64,000 bases of DNA. It comes from Marinobacter sp. (GTDB lineage Bacteria; Pseudomonadota; Gammaproteobacteria; Pseudomonadales; Oleiphilaceae). Positions 63,102 to 64,000 of this stretch are shown piece by piece. The stretch covers positions 1-64,000 of the forward strand of contig JAGPVT010000056.1 in NCBI GenBank assembly GCA_018066865.1. Reading direction: 5' to 3'. A model generated the notes under the pieces. That model searched no databases, was not told the origin of the DNA, and saw only the letters and a program-made list of their open reading frames with translations. The translations under genes were made by a program, and so were the position numbers. How positions within the stretch are numbered: the first letter of the stretch is position 1; each line of letters begins with the position of its first letter.

Positions 63102-64000
63102 TGAAGGATGTACAGGTTACAGCACGCGTAACCGGCGTGCGGGATGATATCGTTACCCTGCGGCTGGAAAGGGATGAACAAGATAATTTTTACCCACTGA
63201 TTAAAAACGAAGTGGTTTACATCTGCCCAACGCGTACCCCCGAGGATAACCGCCAGGAATACCTTCAGGCCGAAGTACTGCGGATTCGTCACGGTCAAGC
63301 CGATGTACAGGTATTTGAGAGTACCCGTGGTGTCGCCATTGGTGACCCCGTGCGCCAATCTGGCCAGATGCTTTCGGTAACCTTAGGCCCCGGCCTACTG
63401 GGCCAAGTGTATGACGGGCTGCAAAACCCACTTGAAATTATTGCCGGTCAGCACGGTTTCTTTTTGCCGCGCGGGCTGAAAGTAGAAGGTATCGACAGCC
63501 AGAAACAGTGGGCCTTTCAGCCAACGGTTAAAGCGGGCGCACGCCTGAAAGCCGGTGATCCTCTGGGTCACGTACAGGAAGGCCGCTTTAAGCACAAAAT
63601 TATGGTGCCCTTTAACCAGGTCGGTAAGGTTGAGGTTACGTGGATTCAAGAAGGCACCTTCTCCACTACAACGCCCATCGCCCGCATCAAAGACCACAAG
63701 GGTGAAGAGCGCGGGCTGACCATGCAGCAGAAATGGCCCGTGCGTATTCCTGTGTGTCAGCCGCTATTAGCCCAGCGCTATAGCGAGCGTGAATACCCAG
63801 AGCAACCGCTTTTCACCTCGATTCGCTTGATCGACACCTTTTTCCCGATTGCCAAAGGCGGCACCGCCTGTATTCCGGGGCCGTTTGGCGCTGGTAAAAC
63901 CGTATTGCAGGGGCTGATTTCACGCTTTTCTGATGTCGATATCGTGATTATTGTGGCCTGTGGTGAGCGCGCCGGTGAAGTGGTTGAGACCATTACCGAG
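63101..64000 (+). CDS. ntpA: V/A-type ATP synthase subunit A (partial, runs off right edge)
   Basis: MKDVQVTARVTGVRDDIVTLRL...RLIDTFFPIAKGGTACIPGPFGAGKTVLQ (Walker A GPFGAGKT). Confidence 0.95.
   Translation, partial: MKDVQVTARVTGVRDDIVTLRLERDEQDNFYPLIKNEVVYICPTRTPEDNRQEYLQAEVLRIRHGQADVQVFESTRGVAIGDPVRQSGQMLSVTLGPGLLGQVYDGLQNPLEIIAGQHGFFLPRGLKVEGIDSQKQWAFQPTVKAGARLKAGDPLGHVQEGRFKHKIMVPFNQVGKVEVTWIQEGTFSTTTPIARIKDHKGEERGLTMQQKWPVRIPVCQPLLAQRYSEREYPEQPLFTSIRLIDTFFPIAKGGTACIPGPFGAGKTVLQGLISRFSDVDIVIIVACGERAGEVVETITE

Overview
The window is gamma-proteobacterial chromosomal DNA. Gene content and protein style resemble Marinobacter or a close relative, but that is inference. It is densely coded on both strands, and I saw no tRNA, rRNA, CRISPR array, transposase or integrase. 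Main blocks: a partial Na/Pi cotransporter; a secreted PHB depolymerase; lutABC lactate oxidation genes with an EamA permease; a membrane operon with an LPG-synthase-TM protein and a fusion of a degenerate metallophosphoesterase to a GT4 glycosyltransferase; trhO, dsbA-like, cbpAM and P450 genes; a leucyl aminopeptidase / ADH / flavin reductase / MFS run; a PHA cluster (phaZ, phaB, phaC) with an older decayed phaZ copy about 5.6 kb upstream; CPA2 and Kup potassium transporters; a Hpt-REC-REC-GGDEF-EAL protein with degenerate output domains; a decaying glycerate locus (garK intact, gntP and cdaR internally deleted); a tenA remnant; and a V/A-type ATPase operon (B-D-I-K-E-DUF2764-A) running off the right edge. 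Top candidates for follow-up: (1) the V/A-ATPase operon, whose gene order is a circular permutation of the E-DUF2764-A-B-D-I-K order I know from Chlamydia-type operons, and whose K subunit keeps a Na+-site signature; (2) the pseudo-metallophosphoesterase/glycosyltransferase fusion; (3) a set of relics the ORF track hides (tenA, cdaR, gntP, potC-like, phaZ, DUF6502, MDR); (4) several well-formed inverted repeats.
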